Shown here piece after piece: positions 1 to 8,278 of a stretch of DNA of 64,000 nucleotides; positions within the stretch are counted from its first letter, which is position 1; every line of letters starts with the position of its first letter. The DNA comes from Halovenus salina (lineage in GTDB: Archaea; Halobacteriota; Halobacteria; Halobacteriales; Haloarculaceae): the NCBI RefSeq assembly GCF_026410925.1, contig NZ_CP112972.1, positions 1,302,001 to 1,366,000 on the forward strand, in the 5' to 3' direction. Both the position numbers and the translations under genes were made by a program. A model generated the notes under the pieces. The model saw nothing but the letters and a program-made list of their open reading frames with translations, was not told where the DNA came from and searched no databases.

Positions 1-23
1 GGCTGACCATCGGCGAGTTCGAG

Positions 24-260
24 ATGACCAACCACGCTATCGCTGTCGCTCTCGGGTTGGTGACAATTCTCTCGGTCCAGGGCTTTGGCTTCTTGTTGCC
101 CGGTGAGTTGCGGATGTACCGGGAGATGACCTCCGCGAACCCGGACCCCGGTATCATCAGCAGTATCGGGAAACAGAACGCCATGCTCGGCGGCGTCCAG
201 GGCGTCGTCCAGTTGTTGCTCGTCGCCGTGATGGTCTCGATCCGCTACGGCGGCTTCTAG
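24..260 (+). CDS. small two-helix membrane protein
   Basis: The predicted protein has 78 residues. Two hydrophobic stretches (about residues 4-26 and 52-75) flank a short polar loop, so it is probably a small membrane protein with two helices. I do not recognise a named family, but small proteins of this layout are common in haloarchaea. The frame stays open to the first base of the window, so a start further upstream cannot be excluded. The ATG at 24 gives a sensible N-terminus just before the first helix. No function can be assigned. Confidence 0.6.
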   Translation: MTNHAIAVALGLVTILSVQGFGFLLPGELRMYREMTSANPDPGIISSIGKQNAMLGGVQGVVQLLLVAVMVSIRYGGF

Positions 261-379
261 CTTGTGTCCGTTGCTGGCCTTGCTCGGAGGGCAGCGTGAG
301 AGTGCGATCGTTTCGGTGTTGCCGACCGAAATAAACGGCAGGCCACCGTCCGTGGAGGGTTCGGACAGACGCGGTCGTC

Positions 380-940
380 TCAGGTGTGCTCAGTTGACCA
401 CAGATGTACGACGACGCCGCCGGACCCGCCGAAGACAAGCGGGTAGGCGATGCCAGCCAAGAGCACGGCCTCCGTGGGGTCGAGCGCGACGAAGGCGAAC
501 TCAGCACTGCCCGCGAGCGTCGCCAGCACGACCACTACAGCCGGGGCGTAGCCGAGCACCAGGGCGGCCCCCTGGACTGCTGCCTTCTGGCGGGACACGT
601 CCGACTCAACCACGCGACGGGCCGACCAGCAGAGCACGACCGGTGGGAGGAGGTAGTAAGCCACCAGCGGGACCACCCCGACGCCAGCGACACCCATCAC
701 GACCCCGTCGGTGACCCCGGCGTGTGCGCTCAGGAAGTCCCCGAGCGTTCCGAGAAACAGCGTCTCTAGACCGACGCCGGGCACGGTCACGTGTGCCGTC
801 GAGACCACGTGAACTCCCAGAAAGAGCACGACTCCCGCGTAGGTGCCGAGAGCGGCGACGAAACCGTATCCCGCCGCTCGTAGCGGGACCGCTCGTCTGC
901 GCTCTGCGTGCGAGCGGTCGCCTCTCTCGTGTGGCTGCAT
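380..940 (-). CDS. haloarchaeal multi-helix membrane protein, paralogue of the split gene at 58.3/62.1 kb
   Basis: This 186-residue protein has a short charged N-terminus (about 20 residues) and about five predicted membrane helices. The C-terminal half aligns by eye with the right-hand fragment of the split gene at 61738-62148. The shared points are a proline-leucine helix start, an LGY-x-P turn and a conserved AYPLVFGG motif near the end. Unlike that paralogue it has no N-terminal zinc ribbon. I chose ATG at 940 over the GTG two codons upstream (946). The function is unknown. It is transcribed away from the small gene at 24-260 and is followed by no obvious partner. Confidence 0.7.
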   Translation of the reverse strand: MQPHERGDRSHAERRRAVPLRAAGYGFVAALGTYAGVVLFLGVHVVSTAHVTVPGVGLETLFLGTLGDFLSAHAGVTDGVVMGVAGVGVVPLVAYYLLPPVVLCWSARRVVESDVSRQKAAVQGAALVLGYAPAVVVVLATLAGSAEFAFVALDPTEAVLLAGIAYPLVFGGSGGVVVHLWSTEHT

Positions 941-1008
941 ATCCACCGTTCAGGAATCACCGCTGATAAACGCTCGGAGCCGCCGCCTCGCCGAACAGTC
1001 GGTTCCGG

Positions 1009-1431
1009 CTACCGGTGTGCTTTGATCTCCTCGGCGATGTCGGACATTTCGTCGTCCGAGAGGTCCTCCAAGTCGAACAGCCGGTGAATCGACTTGGGGC
1101 CGTCCGCGGCGGTCTGTGGGACGATGTGGAGGTGGACGTGCGGAACCTCCTGACCGGCGTCCTCGCCGTTGTTAATCGCGAGTGTTGTCGCCGTGGCGTC
1201 TGTTGCTGCCTCGACAGCATCGGCAATCTCGCCCGCCGTCGAGAACACGTCACCAACCAGTTCGGGCGGCATGTCGTTCAGCCGCTCGTAGGGCTCTTTC
1301 GGGACCACGAGCGTGTGCCCGGGCGCGAGCGGGTTCGCGTCCAGAAGCGCGTAGGTTGTCTCGTCCTCGTAGACCTTGTAACTCGGTATTTCGCCCTCGA
1401 TTATCTGTTCGAAGATGGTCTTCTCGCCCAT
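1009..1431 (-). CDS. HIT family hydrolase (histidine triad)
   Basis: This 140-residue protein matches the full length of the HIT superfamily. The family signature HVHLHIVP lies near residue 100, and the central histidine is the nucleophile of nucleotide phosphoramidase or dinucleotide hydrolase chemistry. The N-terminus (GEKTIFEQIIEGEIPS) is typical of HINT-type proteins. The frame runs 29 codons further upstream, but that extension has no family similarity and crosses the AT-rich promoter region, so I start at ATG 1431. The natural substrate is probably an adenosine 5'-phosphoramidate-like nucleotide; this is inferred from the family. A second, longer HIT paralogue is at 22790. Confidence 0.9.
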   Translation of the reverse strand: MGEKTIFEQIIEGEIPSYKVYEDETTYALLDANPLAPGHTLVVPKEPYERLNDMPPELVGDVFSTAGEIADAVEAATDATATTLAINNGEDAGQEVPHVHLHIVPQTAADGPKSIHRLFDLEDLSDDEMSDIAEEIKAHR

Positions 1432-1597
1432 ACCTGTGTGGTCGCTCCCCTCCGCAATGAAGATTTTCCTGGATCCGCCACACCGCCAGTCGGCGGCAAG
1501 TATTATTAAAATATACACTAGATGTTACCAATATATACCATAAGAAACCCCGATTGGATCAGTTGGATTAATAAGACTGGCTCCGTAGGTCGACATA

Positions 1598-3853
1598 ATG
1601 AGCGACCGAGCTATGAACACGACGACACTCCGTCTCTCAGTTCCCGACATGGACTGTGCGTCGTGTGCCGGGACTGTCGAGGCCGCGGTAAGCGACTGCG
1701 AAGGCGTTACGGCGGTCCAGCCGGCGGCGGCAACCGGGCGCGTCACCGTCGAATACGATGACAAGCAAATCGGCAAGGACGCAATCGTCGCGGCCATCGA
1801 GAGCGCGGGCTATGAGGTGGCCGATGCCTCGGGGACAGATGCAGAGCGTGGATTCGGCGATATCTGGCTGAGTACTCGCGCGCTCAAGACCTGGGCCAGC
1901 GGACTGTTCCTGTTCGCAGGCCTTGTCGCAGTTATCGTTCCTGCACTCGATATCGAGGTGGTAAGCGTACTCGGAACGCCACACCGAATCGAGGACCTGC
2001 TCTTTCTGGCGGGGGCAGCCGTCGGCGGCGAGGTCATCCTCCGGAACGGCGCGGTTTCGGTCCGGAACCGCCAGCTCGATATCGACTTTCTGATGAGCGT
2101 CGCGATTCTCGGTGCCGTGACGGCGAGTCTCGGATTTGGTGAGGCGCTGTACTTCGAGGCCGCGACGCTTGCGTTCCTGTTCAACATCGCCGAACTGCTC
2201 GAAGCGTACTCGATGGACCGCGCGCGAAACTCCCTGCGAGAGCTGATGGACCTCTCGCCCGACGAGGCACGCCTCCGTCGTGATGGTCAAGAGATGACGG
2301 TGCCAGCCGCCGAGGTCGAAGTTGGAGAGACAGTCATCGTCAAGCCGGGGGAGAAAATCCCCGTCGACGGCGAGGTGCTCGACGGCGAGAGCGCAGTCGA
2401 CCAGTCACCGGTCACCGGCGAGAGTGTCCCGGTCGATAAGACGGCTGGCGACGAGGTGTACGCGGGTACCCTCGTCGAGGGCGGCTATCTCGAAATCGAG
2501 ACGACGGCAGGGGCCGGCGAACACACCCTCGCACGCATCGTCGACCTCGTCGAGGACGCGGGAACGGGAACGACCGACCGCGAGCAGTTCGTCGACCGAT
2601 TTGCGGACTATTACACCCCGGCCGTGGTGGGGCTGGCAGTGCTGGCGGTGGTCGGCGGACCCCTGGTCGCAGGGGGTGTCCAGACTTGGTTTGTCCGCGG
2701 GCTGACACTGCTCGTGTTGGCCTGTCCGTGTGCCTTCGTCATCAGCACGCCCGTCTCGGTCGTCTCTGGTATCACGAGCGCCGCACGCAACGGCGTCCTC
2801 ATCAAGGGCGGCTCACATCTCGAAGCGATGGGCGAGGTCGAGACGGTCGCGCTCGACAAGACCGGCACACTCACGAAAGGCGAACTGACCGTTACGGACG
2901 TGATTCCGCTCAACGACAACACAGAAGCCGACGTACTCCGGTGTGCTCACGGCCTCGAACGTCGGAGCGAACACCCAATCGGCGACGCAATCGTCGACTA
3001 CGCCGACGGGCGAGACGTGGACGAGGCCACAGTCGAGGATTTCGAGGCGCTGACCGGCAAGGGCGTCCGGGCGACTGTCGGCGGTCGGGACCACTACGCG
3101 GGCAAGCCGTCGCTGTTCGAGGGGCTCGGATTCGACCTCTCGCACGTGCACGCGGCGACCGACGGCGGTGTGGTTACCACCCGCTCACAGGAACTGTGCG
3201 AGCGCAACGACTGTCTCGACCTGCTCGCAGAGACGGTTCCCGACCTCCAGGCCGAGGGCAAGACGGTCGTCCTCGTCGGCAACGACGACGAGCTGGAAGG
3301 TGTCATCGCGGTGGCCGACGAACTGCGAGCCGGCGCGGCCGAGACCGTCGCCCGGCTCCACGACCTCGGCGTCGAGCGGGTCGTCATGCTGACCGGCGAC
3401 AACGAACGCACCGCGCGGGCAATCGGCGAGCAGGTCGGTGTCGACGAGGTTCGCGCCGAGTTGCTGCCCGAGGACAAGGTTGCCGCAGTCAGAGAGTTCG
3501 AGGACGGCGGTGTCGCGATGGTCGGCGACGGGATCAACGACGCCCCCGCCCTCGCGACCGCGACCGTCGGCGTGGCGATGGGAGCCGCCGGCACCGACAC
3601 CGCCTTAGAGACGGCGGACATCGCGCTGATGAGCGACGACATCGCGAATCTGGGCTACCTGCGCTCGCTCTCGGGACAGGCAAACAGCGTCATCCGACAG
3701 AACATCTGGGCGAGCCTCGGAGTGAAGGCGCTACTCGTCGTGTTAGTCCCCTTCGGATACGTCCCCATCTGGGTCGCCGTGCTGGTCGGCGACGCTGGAA
3801 TGACTGTCGGTGTTACAGGCAACGCGATGCGCCTCTCTCGAATTACGCCGTGA
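1598..3853 (+). CDS. zntA: heavy-metal P1B-type ATPase, Zn/Cd/Pb class
   Basis: This 751-residue cation-exporting ATPase acts in the cell membrane. It starts with one heavy-metal-associated domain carrying a CxxC pair (Cys20 and Cys23). It then shows the TGES actuator motif, the intramembrane CPC triad (Cys376-Pro377-Cys378), the phosphorylation motif DKTGTLT (Asp420), the SEHP nucleotide-domain motif and the GDGINDAPA hinge. Near the end a DAG motif in the last helix region matches the conserved Asp of the Zn/Cd/Pb class rather than the copper class. An insertion in the nucleotide domain carries a Cys-x4-Cys pair (CERNDC). An AT-rich TATA-like stretch at about 1566-1575 precedes the start by about 27 nt, which fits leaderless transcription. 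No metalloregulator lies next to it. Confidence 0.93.
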   Translation: MSDRAMNTTTLRLSVPDMDCASCAGTVEAAVSDCEGVTAVQPAAATGRVTVEYDDKQIGKDAIVAAIESAGYEVADASGTDAERGFGDIWLSTRALKTWASGLFLFAGLVAVIVPALDIEVVSVLGTPHRIEDLLFLAGAAVGGEVILRNGAVSVRNRQLDIDFLMSVAILGAVTASLGFGEALYFEAATLAFLFNIAELLEAYSMDRARNSLRELMDLSPDEARLRRDGQEMTVPAAEVEVGETVIVKPGEKIPVDGEVLDGESAVDQSPVTGESVPVDKTAGDEVYAGTLVEGGYLEIETTAGAGEHTLARIVDLVEDAGTGTTDREQFVDRFADYYTPAVVGLAVLAVVGGPLVAGGVQTWFVRGLTLLVLACPCAFVISTPVSVVSGITSAARNGVLIKGGSHLEAMGEVETVALDKTGTLTKGELTVTDVIPLNDNTEADVLRCAHGLERRSEHPIGDAIVDYADGRDVDEATVEDFEALTGKGVRATVGGRDHYAGKPSLFEGLGFDLSHVHAATDGGVVTTRSQELCERNDCLDLLAETVPDLQAEGKTVVLVGNDDELEGVIAVADELRAGAAETVARLHDLGVERVVMLTGDNERTARAIGEQVGVDEVRAELLPEDKVAAVREFEDGGVAMVGDGINDAPALATATVGVAMGAAGTDTALETADIALMSDDIANLGYLRSLSGQANSVIRQNIWASLGVKALLVVLVPFGYVPIWVAVLVGDAGMTVGVTGNAMRLSRITP

Positions 3854-4119
3854 GCCGGGAGGGCCATACAGCGTATCACAGTGCGATTCTTGGCCGGGAG
3901 ACAGTGATAGAATTACCCAGTTGCGCTGTGCAGTCAGCAAAGCAATTGATACGGTCGTTCGTGATTCTTTTCGGGACCGGGTCGACATATCGATAGTTTC
4001 AGGGACTGAAGCAGCCGAATAGTGACGGCGTGGCGGTAAAAAGTCACGAACGACCGTATGAGTTTCTTACAGAGAGACTTCGGTGAACCATTTATTTTAT
4101 TGTCGAATCAACCACCGAA

Positions 4120-4869
4120 GTGTCTGTGATAATAACATTGGCAATTGTGGTTCTCGTCGTGGTGGTTATTCTGCCGATACTACTATTCGGGGGCACGCAC
4201 CTCTACAGAGCGTTCCGTCTCAGACAGAACGACCCGGATGATATCCAGACCGTCAGAACAGCCAGCGACGGTCTCGTCGAGTTCACCGGAACGGCGGCGG
4301 AGCTCAACGGGACTGTAACAGGAAAATACTCTGAACAGGAGTGTCTGGCGTATGCGTGGGAGCATCATGATAGAGACGCGGGCAGCACCGGTGATAACCG
4401 GGAGTCCAATTACCATATGGAAGACAGAGGGACCGAAGGCGAACCGTTTCACGTCCGCGATGAGACCGGAACGGTAGGGGTCGACCCCACAGGAGCCAAC
4501 ATCTACGCCACGGAAGATGAAGATGAGTGGAAAAACCGGGAGCGAATACACAAGGAACGGCGAATCGAGGCCGACGATCGACTCCACATTTATGGTCACA
4601 AACAGACTCTCGTCGAGCGACAGGAGGGTCTCGAAACCGAGTCCACCTACGTCGGGAGCAACACACACGGAATGGGTAAACTCGGGAAGATACGAACTCG
4701 CCCACACATCACCGTCGGACATTTACTGGGGATCAGTTCTGACCTACACATCACCGTCGGGGGCGAGTCAGACGCCATCAAGCGGTTTGGTGTCATTGGC
4801 GGGTTTTTCACCGCTCTCGGTCTGATTCAGTTCGTCGCCGCGGGATTGGTTATCTTTGCGTCTCTCTGA
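4120..4869 (+). CDS. membrane protein with GIDE-like central domain
   Basis: The product has 249 residues, with one helix at the N-terminus (about 2-25), a soluble middle of about 190 residues and one long hydrophobic segment at the C-terminus (about 222-248). The layout resembles the GIDE domain of MULAN-type E3 ligases: helix, G/A-rich start, a central E-x-C-x-x-Y segment, a GH-x-x-LV strand, and a closing helix. There is no RING domain. GIDE-like proteins occur widely in haloarchaea without known function. A TATA-like sequence at 4090-4100 lies 25 nt before the GTG start, so a leaderless transcript is likely. The family call is by eye and moderate. Confidence 0.65.
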   Translation: MSVIITLAIVVLVVVVILPILLFGGTHLYRAFRLRQNDPDDIQTVRTASDGLVEFTGTAAELNGTVTGKYSEQECLAYAWEHHDRDAGSTGDNRESNYHMEDRGTEGEPFHVRDETGTVGVDPTGANIYATEDEDEWKNRERIHKERRIEADDRLHIYGHKQTLVERQEGLETESTYVGSNTHGMGKLGKIRTRPHITVGHLLGISSDLHITVGGESDAIKRFGVIGGFFTALGLIQFVAAGLVIFASL

Positions 4870-5194
4870 CAGGTAGGTGCGGTGGGTGTCGCCACTTGTC
4901 CCGTCTGCTCACGACGCAACGATGCGTCGTCTATCAGCCCTCGTGCCATACCCACAGCTTCGAACTTCTCGTAACCGTCGGATCAACCCGAACTGAGCGC
5001 CGGGACGGTCCACTGGTATCTCGCCTGTGGGTCCGTTCCCGCGGTAGTAGCCGGAATCAGTCCAGATTCGGTCGGAAACGCAATCGAAGAGTATAATTCA
5101 AACGTTTAGCACGAATTGTCGGGCATCTGTACCGAGTAATTGTACTCGATCAAGAGAACAGGCAAACGGCGCTACGACGCCGGGTACGACGCGA
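4870..5194. other. intergenic region, no gene seen
   Basis: This stretch lies between the 3' ends of two convergent genes. The frames that cross it have no recognisable protein content. A short AT-rich stretch near 5088-5105 looks TATA-like, but nothing credible starts downstream of it on the plus strand. Confidence 0.5.
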
Positions 5195-5686
5195 CTACAG
5201 CTCGTGAACGGTCACGTCAAGGTCGCCGTCCTCGGCGGTCACAGTCACCATCGTCGGCCGGTCGGCCGGGTTCGCGCCAGTCACACTGCCGGGGTTCAGG
5301 ATGCGGACCCCGTCGTAGACGGTATCGGTCAGTTCGTGGGTGTGGCCGGCGACACCCACCGCGTCGTCCGTCGTCGCATGCTCGGCGACGGCGTCGGCGA
5401 CACGTTGCTCCCAGCCACCCCGTGAGCCGGTGCCGTGTGTGACGACGAACTCGACGCCACCGACTTCGACGGTCGCCACGGTCGGTAGCCCAATCTGTGG
5501 GTCCATGTTGCCGTGGACGGCCGTCAGCGCCGGCGCGAGGTCCTGGGCATCTGCGAGCGCTCCTTTCGAATCGAAATCACCCGTGTGGATGACGTGGTCG
5601 ACGCTCCGGATGGTCTCGAGGAACGAGTTGGGGATGTGTGGCTCCCGCGAGGGAATGTGGGAGTCACCCAAGAGTGCAAGCTCCAT
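5195..5686 (-). CDS. YfcE/MJ0936-family metallophosphoesterase
   Basis: This 163-residue protein is a small calcineurin-like phosphodiesterase. Metal-binding motifs are visible in order: GDSH near the start (Asp of the D-x-H motif), HTGDFD (GD motif), HGNMD (GN-H/D motif), THG and GHTH near the C-terminus. YfcE and MJ0936 hydrolyse phosphodiester bonds in vitro and their physiological substrate is unresolved. The frame can be extended to a TTG at 5713, but the ATG at 5686 places the first strand directly at the N-terminus as in homologues. It follows the GTPase gene at 5731-6912 on the same strand, so the two are probably cotranscribed. Confidence 0.9.
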   Translation of the reverse strand: MELALLGDSHIPSREPHIPNSFLETIRSVDHVIHTGDFDSKGALADAQDLAPALTAVHGNMDPQIGLPTVATVEVGGVEFVVTHGTGSRGGWEQRVADAVAEHATTDDAVGVAGHTHELTDTVYDGVRILNPGSVTGANPADRPTMVTVTAEDGDLDVTVHEL

Positions 5687-5730
5687 GTTCGCCGTTCCGT
5701 CGGCGGTCGACAAGAAGGTGGCGTCCGCCG

Positions 5731-6912
5731 TCAGTTCGAGTCGCTCACGATTTTGACCACGTCGCCCTCCGTGAGTTCGTGGTCGTCGCTGATGCGTCTC
5801 CCCTCACAGGCGTCGACAGCGTGGATGTAGCCGTCGCCGATGTCGGAGTGGACGGCGTAGGCAAGGTCGACAGGTGTCGAGCCGCTCGGCAGAAGGTGTG
5901 CGTCGGGGAGCATCCGACCCTGGGCGTCGGTCCAGTGGGTGTCATCCTCGACGGGGTAGGCGGTGATGTGGTCGAGCACGTCGTAGACGACGGTGTCGAG
6001 TGCCTGCTGGACGCCAGTTCCGCCGTACTCGGCCATCACCTCCCGTATCTGTTCGAGCCCCTCGCGTTGCTGGCCGCTCACGTCTCCGACGATATCGAAA
6101 TCGTCGTCGCCGGGGTTGTAGTCGATGACACCGGCGTCGGCGGCCCGCCTGAGCGCGAGTTCACCGTCGGCCGTCGCGGGCACCACTAGCTCTGCGGCCT
6201 CGCGGAGCCGTTCGATGTTCTCCTCGGGCGCGATGTCTGCCTTGTTGGCGACGACAATCTGTGGCTTGGTCTCGGCGCGGATATCGGCCGCCAGCTGGGT
6301 CTGGTGGTCGTCGGTCCACTCGCGGGGGTCCTCAGGATAATCGAGGTCTCGAAGAACGCGCGCAACGTCGGTTTCGGTCGCGCCGACGCCGGTCAGCATC
6401 TCCGCGAGCGCGTCGTCGATGTCAAAATCGGGGGAGCGAGACTGGCGTTCGATTGATTCCCAGTTGCGCGAGACGATGGCCCCGAGCCACTGGTCCATCT
6501 CGGTCTCGATGAAATCCACGTCCTCGACGGGGTCGTGCTCGCCGACCTCGATTGGCTCGCCCTCGGCGTTTGTCGCGCCTGCGGCGTCGACGACGTGGAT
6601 GATGGCGTCGGCGTCGGTCAACTGGTCGAGAAACTGGTTGCCGAGCCCGCGCCCCTCGTGTGCCCCGGGAACGAGTCCAGCCACGTCGAAGAGATCGACC
6701 GGAACGTATCGTATCCCGTCCTGGCAGTTGTCGCTGTCACACCGGCTATCGCGGTCCTGACAGGGACAGACCGTCCGGGCGTAGCTCACCCCGCGGTTGG
6801 CGTCGATTGTGGTAAAAGGATAGTTCCCGACCTCGACGTCGGCCATCGTGGCCGCCGTGTAGAACGTCGACTTTCCGGCGTTTGGTTTCCCCGCGAGCGC
6901 AAGCGAGAGCAT
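5731..6912 (-). CDS. YchF/Obg-like GTPase with TGS domain
   Basis: This 393-residue P-loop GTPase of the TRAFAC class belongs to the archaeal YchF-like branch. Motifs visible are the P-loop GKPNAGKST (residues 8-16), a switch region with PFTT, the G3 motif DVAGLVPGAHEGRGLG, the G4 motif NKAD, and a C-terminal TGS domain (about 310-393). A cysteine-rich insertion, C-P-C followed by two more cysteines, lies at about 50-66 in the first third; archaeal YchF-like proteins often carry a Cys cluster there. YchF proteins bind ATP or GTP and associate with ribosomes. The phosphoesterase gene follows 44 nt downstream. Confidence 0.93.
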   Translation of the reverse strand: MLSLALAGKPNAGKSTFYTAATMADVEVGNYPFTTIDANRGVSYARTVCPCQDRDSRCDSDNCQDGIRYVPVDLFDVAGLVPGAHEGRGLGNQFLDQLTDADAIIHVVDAAGATNAEGEPIEVGEHDPVEDVDFIETEMDQWLGAIVSRNWESIERQSRSPDFDIDDALAEMLTGVGATETDVARVLRDLDYPEDPREWTDDHQTQLAADIRAETKPQIVVANKADIAPEENIERLREAAELVVPATADGELALRRAADAGVIDYNPGDDDFDIVGDVSGQQREGLEQIREVMAEYGGTGVQQALDTVVYDVLDHITAYPVEDDTHWTDAQGRMLPDAHLLPSGSTPVDLAYAVHSDIGDGYIHAVDACEGRRISDDHELTEGDVVKIVSDSN

Positions 6913-6962
6913 AACCCCGTCTACTCTGGGGAGAAGAAATTCACTTTCGGTTCAGAGCCGTC

Positions 6963-7967
6963 TTAGGGCCCGTCGACTTCTGGGGAGTCGCCGCCGTCGG
7001 TCCGAGGACCATCCTCGGGGAGTGGACCCGCCTCGTCGTGGTCCAGCTCGGCGTCTTCAGACTCCCCGTTCACGTCGGAGTCCTCAGCATCGGTCTCGTC
7101 TTCGGAGTCGATAACGGCGTCGTCGACCACCGGCTCGGAGACGATTGTCATCTCCTCGCGGGCGCGGATTGCCCCCTCGACCTCGGCGTCGCGGTGAATT
7201 TCGACGTAGCCGCCGGAGATGTCGCCGCGCACGTGCGTATCAGGGCCGACACGAATCGTCCCACTCCGGGTAGTGACGTTGCCGGTTACCTCCGTTCCTG
7301 CGCCGACCGTGATACCCTCTTTGGCGCGCAGACTGCCGAAAATCTCGTTGTCTCGGCCGACGACCAGCGACTGCGCGCGGATGTTGCCGTGGAGACGACA
7401 GTCGTCGCCGATACGCCCGGGCGTCGAGACACGCCAAGCGTCGTCGCTGACGTGACTCCCTCGTGGAACGACGACGGGCTCGTGTGTCCGTTCGTCCTCG
7501 ACGACAGCGCTCAACAGCTTCTCGGCCTTCTCCTGCTCGCCGACACGGAGTAGCTGCGAGAGGTAGACGAAGAGGAAGACAATTGTCGGCATCGGATTGC
7601 GGATGACAATCCAGCCGTTGGCGTCGAAGCCGTCCTCGATGTCCACATCGTCACCGATGTCGAGGTTGCCGGCGACGCGTAGCTCGCCGCCGATGTGGAC
7701 GCGCTCGCCGAGGTAGGCGTCCTCGCCGACGAGAACGTTATCGGCAACGTCACACCACATATCGAGACGGCAATCTCCCTCGGCCTCGATATGGCCGCCG
7801 AAGCTGACACGTTCACCAGCGATGACGTTGCCCCCGCGAACGCCGAACTCGATGGTGCTCTGGCCCCCGGCAATCACATCGCCGTCGGTTACGAGGTCGT
7901 GTTCCTGGACGTGAGTCTCGTCGGGAACGACGAGTTCGTCCAGCGGGTCGGAGCGAAGCGACGGCAC
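6963..7967 (-). CDS. bactofilin-like polymer-forming protein
   Basis: This 334-residue protein has two blocks of short repeating beta-strand units rich in Gly, Val, Ile and Asp (about residues 20-125 and 190-280). They are separated by one hydrophobic segment with an IVFLFVYLSQLL core (about 133-147). The C-terminus is a highly acidic tail of about 50 residues. Repeats of this kind form a beta-helix and are typical of bactofilins (polymer-forming cytoskeletal family). The frame reaches 8096 through a TTG, but the upstream part has no repeats. A TATA-like TTTAATA at about 7990-7996 lies about 25 nt before GTG 7967, which supports that start and leaderless transcription. The family call is by repeat pattern. 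Confidence 0.75.
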   Translation of the reverse strand: MPSLRSDPLDELVVPDETHVQEHDLVTDGDVIAGGQSTIEFGVRGGNVIAGERVSFGGHIEAEGDCRLDMWCDVADNVLVGEDAYLGERVHIGGELRVAGNLDIGDDVDIEDGFDANGWIVIRNPMPTIVFLFVYLSQLLRVGEQEKAEKLLSAVVEDERTHEPVVVPRGSHVSDDAWRVSTPGRIGDDCRLHGNIRAQSLVVGRDNEIFGSLRAKEGITVGAGTEVTGNVTTRSGTIRVGPDTHVRGDISGGYVEIHRDAEVEGAIRAREEMTIVSEPVVDDAVIDSEDETDAEDSDVNGESEDAELDHDEAGPLPEDGPRTDGGDSPEVDGP

Positions 7968-7988
7968 AGTTCTAGACGCGCGTTCCGC

Positions 7989-7997
7989 AATATTAAA
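7989..7997 (-). promoter_or_regulatory. TATA-like box setting the start of the bactofilin-like gene
   Basis: On the minus strand the sequence reads TTTAATATT about 23-29 nt before GTG 7967. Haloarchaeal genes are commonly leaderless, with the TATA box about 25 nt upstream of the start codon. The longer frame would place the promoter inside the coding region. Confidence 0.45.
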
Positions 7998-8278
7998 GCC
8001 CAATGCCGCGTCAGACGGTCGTCTGACGACTAGGGGAACGTCCAGGAAGGTCGGCACCTCAGAATGTCGTAGAAGTAGAAATACCAGAACGCACAAGACA
8101 AAAATGGCGCACTATGCTATCAGAGAAAGCCAACTCACGATTCGATATGTGTGCCGTTTTTCTCCGTTTCAGTCCATTTCGGTCGATAAATCGAAACACG
8201 TCGAGACGTACTCGGAGAGTGTGTAAAATATAATATATATTCAGTCGAAGTTATATGAGAGGCGATAGTAAAGGACGT

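Noticed and set aside
2686..3996. Long open frame of 436 codons on the plus strand inside the metal ATPase gene
   Set aside because: It is a shifted frame of the ATPase gene, with Arg-rich sequence typical of shadows in GC-rich haloarchaeal DNA and no family similarity.
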